From: Hibiscus mutabilis
Taxonomy: Eukaryota > Streptophyta > Magnoliopsida > Malvales > Malvaceae
NCBI GenBank assembly: GCA_019671005.1
Contig: CM033715.1
Location: 1,612,001-1,676,000, forward strand
Direction: 5' to 3'
DNA length: 64,000 nt
In this document: piece after piece, positions 60,740-64,000 of the stretch
Numbering within the stretch: the stretch's first letter is position 1
How the letters are laid out: the number at the start of each line of letters is the position of its first letter
Position numbers and translations under genes: made by a program
Notes under the pieces: model-generated
Told to the model about the DNA's origin: nothing
Seen by the model: only the letters and a program-made list of their open reading frames with translations
Databases searched by the model: none

Positions 60740-61830
60740 GGAGTTACGTGAGAGTGTTGTGATGTGTATTAATTTTCTCCTGTGTGGTTGCTGATTAGAT
60801 AGGAATAAGGAGGTAGAATAGTTCTGTGGGCTCTGAGATAATGCTATTTATTTAATCAAGGCAGATCATGATTTGGTCACCAAATAGTAATGCCCACTTG
60901 TTTATTATTACCAAAATAATTGATTCTCAAACTTAGTTGTCAAGGCAAAACCCCACCGGGACGGATTCCTTGTAGTTATCCCACATTTTCCATTTTACTT
61001 CAACCCTCAAGTCTAATTAATATGATTTAAATTTTGTATTAATTTATAATACTTTTCTCTTAACCTCCATTTAAGGGTCCAAAGTTGGTTGGTATTTTCG
61101 TTTCAGTTCATCACCAACGCTTTTTTTTTTTTTTCGAATTCAAGGTAGAAAGTTCAGTAAATTTCTCTATTTTGTCCAGTAAAATCCATATTTGAAATTT
61201 CCGCCCACGGTTTAATTCCAATTCCTGCAAAACAAACAATAGAAGAAAATTAAAATAAATTTATAAAGACAAACAAAAAAATAAAAACAAATTTAAAAAG
61301 AAATAAAAACAATAAAACAAATTTAAGGGGGAAAAAATGTTGAACGGAAAGGGAAAATAAAACAAACTTGAACGGAACGATCAGGGAGAAGAAAAGAACT
61401 GCAAATCGAATGGAATGAAATGGTGTTTGGAGAACAAATCAAATGGAAACAAAACTTGAAACGAATCAATGTTGAGATCGGGAATGGAATTTTTGGATTT
61501 GAGTTGGTTTTGATTAGATTTAATTAGATTAGATTAGTGATTAAGAGTTAGTTTTTAGTCCAAAAGCTTCTCAAATTTGCCATTGGCTGCAACATGAGTG
61601 TATTTACACCATCAAACTATATGATAATTTGTTCCTCGGATTTTACGGTTTGGGGGCCACCGGGAGTATACTTGAACTCGAATCCTTCGTCCAGATCTCC
61701 AACCTCTTCGCCGGAATCTGACTTCATCGTCACCGACCGGCGCATCTCCGAAGCTCGATCTCAAATCACCGGGAAATCTCGGAGACTTGACCTAAAAGCG
61801 TTAAAAGATTACACATACCGCATGCGAAAT
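60740..61830. other. Intergenic DNA and 3' flank of the serine-rich gene
   Basis: Contains a T-run (61121-61134) and a purine-rich A/G stretch (61240-61400). No gene is recognised. Confidence 0.45.
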
Positions 61831-61832
61831 CT

Positions 61833-62436
61833 TTATAAATCCTCGGCTTTTGACATCACGGAGAGCCGGCTAGGCCTAGGCTGGAAAAGCAGAACGGCGA
61901 CGTTGCTGGTGAGAGGAAGGTCTAATCAAAGCCGACAAAGCTCTCCTGACCAGATCTCCTTCGACACCACCGATTCTCACCAGCGAGTTTGTCATCGCAG
62001 ATCTACGCGCGTTAAGCCGGTTGCTCGGCGCGTAACCCGACGCGGAGTGCGAGTTATTGAAGTTCTTATGAAGACTGCAACGGAACGAACCCGGATGCGT
62101 CGTAGGCGAACACATGCAAGTCCGCTTCGGCTGTTTGCTCTGTAAATTCTTCAACGCCTCGGTGTTTCTACGGACGGTGGTGATCGAACGGTTCGGAGAG
62201 ATCGGACGGTTATCAAGCGAGAACCGCACGGACGACGATGACGGAGATTTGTTGCAGAGATTGACACGCGGCGGAGAAATAGATCTCTGTTGATTGAAGA
62301 AAGTTGAGGAGCGTGAAGAGAAACCTGAACTGGAATAGGCGAAAGCGGATGAAGAAGACGGAGACTGTGAAGAGTAGAAAGATGGAGAGTGTGACCGGAG
62401 AACCGGAGCTCTAGATCTTCTAGAAGAAGCCGCCAT
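61833..62436 (-). CDS. Plant-specific serine-rich protein, with a one-base insertion near its end
   Basis: Intronless gene for a small basic, serine-rich plant protein family of unknown function (related to Arabidopsis At5g25280/At5g11090). ATG at 62436 gives MAASSRRSRAPVLRSHSPS; an upstream TTG-start reading is not needed. Visible words are SISPPRVNL, VRFSLDNRPISPNRSI, KRTCMCSPTTHPGSFRC (the family's conserved Cys-rich core) and VRRALSALIRPSSHQQRRRSAF. The open frame stops at 61876, but one base out of frame the usual family tail PRPSRLSVMSKAEDL continues to a TAA at 61833-61835. An extra C in TTTTCCAG (61883-61884) accounts for it. As read, the product is 186 aa and lacks the last ~15 residues. 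Confidence 0.85.
61882..61886 (-). other. One-base insertion in the serine-rich gene
   Basis: GCTTTTCCAGCCTAG should read GCTTTTCAGCCTAGG for the conserved AFQPRPSRLS tail. One C is extra. Confidence 0.75.
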
Positions 62437-62444
62437 TTTCAATT

Positions 62445-63970
62445 AAGCTGTTGCAGAGAAGAAAGGGGGAAAAGGGCTAAGGGTTTTTGAATTTCTAAAG
62501 AGCCGTGTTTGGCTGTTTAGTTGGGCAAACCTATCTTCACTCGAGCCATGTATTTATAGGGTAAGTGGGGGGAGTGATCAGGGTTATAAAATTTGACGGT
62601 ATTTTTCAAGGTCGTGGTTTTGAGGGATCTGCCCCTAAACTTTTATTTATTTATTTTTATGCCCCTTTCATTATTGGTTGCGGCTCAGACGTCGTTGTTA
62701 TTCTTCTCTTTTTCACATTTGATCACTTCATCTTAAAAAGGATTAAATTAAAAATATATATGGTGTTTAACAATTTAGGGGTAGGTATTTGATCGAGTCG
62801 AGTTAAAAAATTTTAAATTTGATTTGAAAAGTTTTATTTTATAATTTAAAATGTATTTTTTAAAAAAGTTAAAATCAAGTTACCAATTATTACAAAATGT
62901 CACATATAAAAAATTTAATTGTAAACATTTATAATATTATAATACTAATTAATTTTAATTTAAATGATTTTTTATAACTATATACATATATTATTAATTA
63001 ATTAAAAAATGTCAAATGTTAAAAATATAATAATTATATTTATTTTTAATAGTGTTTAAATTACCCATTCTAATACGTTTAAAATTCATAGATTTCTAAA
63101 ATCTATTTTTGAAATATTTTTTAAAAAATATTATGAATTTGAAATTTATGTTATTATTATATATATAATTCTATCGACCTTAGCTAATTTACACTTTATA
63201 TTCTATAATAATAGTTTTATAATCAAATGATATTTAATCTATTGATTTCTTAAATTTAAATTCGAATACAATAGAGATATATTATAAAGACATCTCCCCA
63301 CTTCAATTTACTAATAATTTTTTAATAAATAAAATTCACATTTAAATTTAAAATTAATATATTTTCTCTTTTTAACATAAAGTTTGATGCAATGTCTATA
63401 TTACATATACTCTTTTCTCACGATAAATATAGAATATTAAACACTTAAACATCTTCAATTTTATGTTTTTCTGTATATTATACTAGTAATAAGTCAATCA
63501 AATTAAACTCAATCGATAAATTAATATATTTTCAAACACAATATATGTGTGAATTTATGATAAATGAATAAAAAATTGTTATTGTTATTATAAGAAAGTG
63601 TGGGTTTGGGGAGTAAATGAGAAATGAGAAAGTGGAGGGGGTAAAGTGGGAGTTGGAGCAGCGTTAAAGACGTAAGACCTAACCAGACGTTGAGTTAGAG
63701 GCAAATGGTTTTGGCTATTCGGAATCCAATCCAGCTTCCTACCTGCGGATTTGGCAAAAAGCTATGGGCACTGCCTCACTACACCTGTTAAGTTTTTAAA
63801 CAGAATCAACCAAATTTGGAGAAAATCCATCGGTTAAAAATGACACCTTTATATGTATACATTTATCATAAGCTTTATATTCTCTTTCCATATTTTAATA
63901 ATCTAATACAAATACTCTAGAATCCTAAGGAGTGATTTTAGTTGTAAAGGATGTAATGTTTTACTAACAA
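62445..63970. other. Upstream flank of the serine-rich gene and AT-rich intergenic DNA
   Basis: 62445-62560 is likely promoter/leader (TATTTATAGG TATA-like at about 62551 in the reverse sense). Then very AT-rich DNA to 63590. 63595-63790 is GC-richer without a recognisable exon and may be the edge of another gene or a repeat. Confidence 0.4.
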
Positions 63971-64000
63971 AATTGGTTCAGGTGATAAATAATTTGATAT
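63971..64000 (+). repeat. Partial SINE-like head cut by the window end
   Basis: TTGGTTCAGGTGATAAATAATTTGATAT matches the head of the element at 59729 (TTGGTCCAAGTGGTAAGCAGTTTGATAT). Confidence 0.4.

Noticed and set aside
61594..62145. 183-aa plus-strand open frame
   Set aside because: It is antisense to the serine-rich gene and its 3' tail, has no recognisable domain, and its arginine-rich composition follows from the opposite strand's serine codons.

Overview
The window is eudicot plant nuclear DNA. It is AT-rich, with GT-AG introns, long intergenic stretches packed with small foldback (MITE-like) and tRNA-derived repeats, and seven recognisable multi-exon or single-exon genes. The 766-residue vacuolar H+-pyrophosphatase and the overall family set fit a Malvaceae genome, most likely cotton (Gossypium). 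The species is inferred, not shown.

Layout: 1-1.6 kb is non-coding and promoter-like with no recognised gene. 1.9-8.0 kb (minus) is a 14-exon CHY1-type 3-hydroxyisobutyryl-CoA hydrolase with a peroxisomal C-terminus. 8.2-14.2 kb is repeat-rich intergenic DNA. 14.3-19.0 kb (plus) is an 8-exon type I H+-PPase with a 55-bp tandem repeat in intron 1. 19.65-19.96 kb (minus) is an orphan last exon of a 2-oxoglutarate dioxygenase. 21.9-24.2 kb (minus) is a heparanase-like glycosidase, and its 3' third is duplicated in inverted orientation at 25.0-25.7 kb. 25.7-34.8 kb is accessory: MITEs, telomere-like repeats, a 71-bp array broken by two insertions, and a truncated ankyrin-repeat gene at 31.8 kb. 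36.0-42.3 kb (plus) is a 15-exon LRR protein with a probable lipid-anchored N-terminus. 43.3-45.8 kb (minus) is a TPR-PB1 (PHOX/CLMP1-type) gene with several frameshifts. 46.5-50.1 kb is repeats. 50.2-54.0 kb (minus) is a NUB1-like ubiquitin-like/UBA protein. 54.1-61.8 kb is repeats, including an 825-bp tandem duplication. 61.8-62.4 kb (minus) is a plant serine-rich protein. The rest is AT-rich, ending in a partial SINE-like head.

The genes do not form a pathway; they are ordinary housekeeping genes in a dispersed plant arrangement. The most important caution is that four of the seven conserved genes carry single-base indels, mostly in short homopolymers. Recurrent sequence error explains this at least as well as four independent gene deaths. 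I found no convincing new multi-gene system. The most unusual items are the inverted partial heparanase duplication, the nested repeat array upstream of the ankyrin ORF, the foldback element families (one with telomere-like interiors), and an LRR exon whose expected splice acceptor AG is missing.
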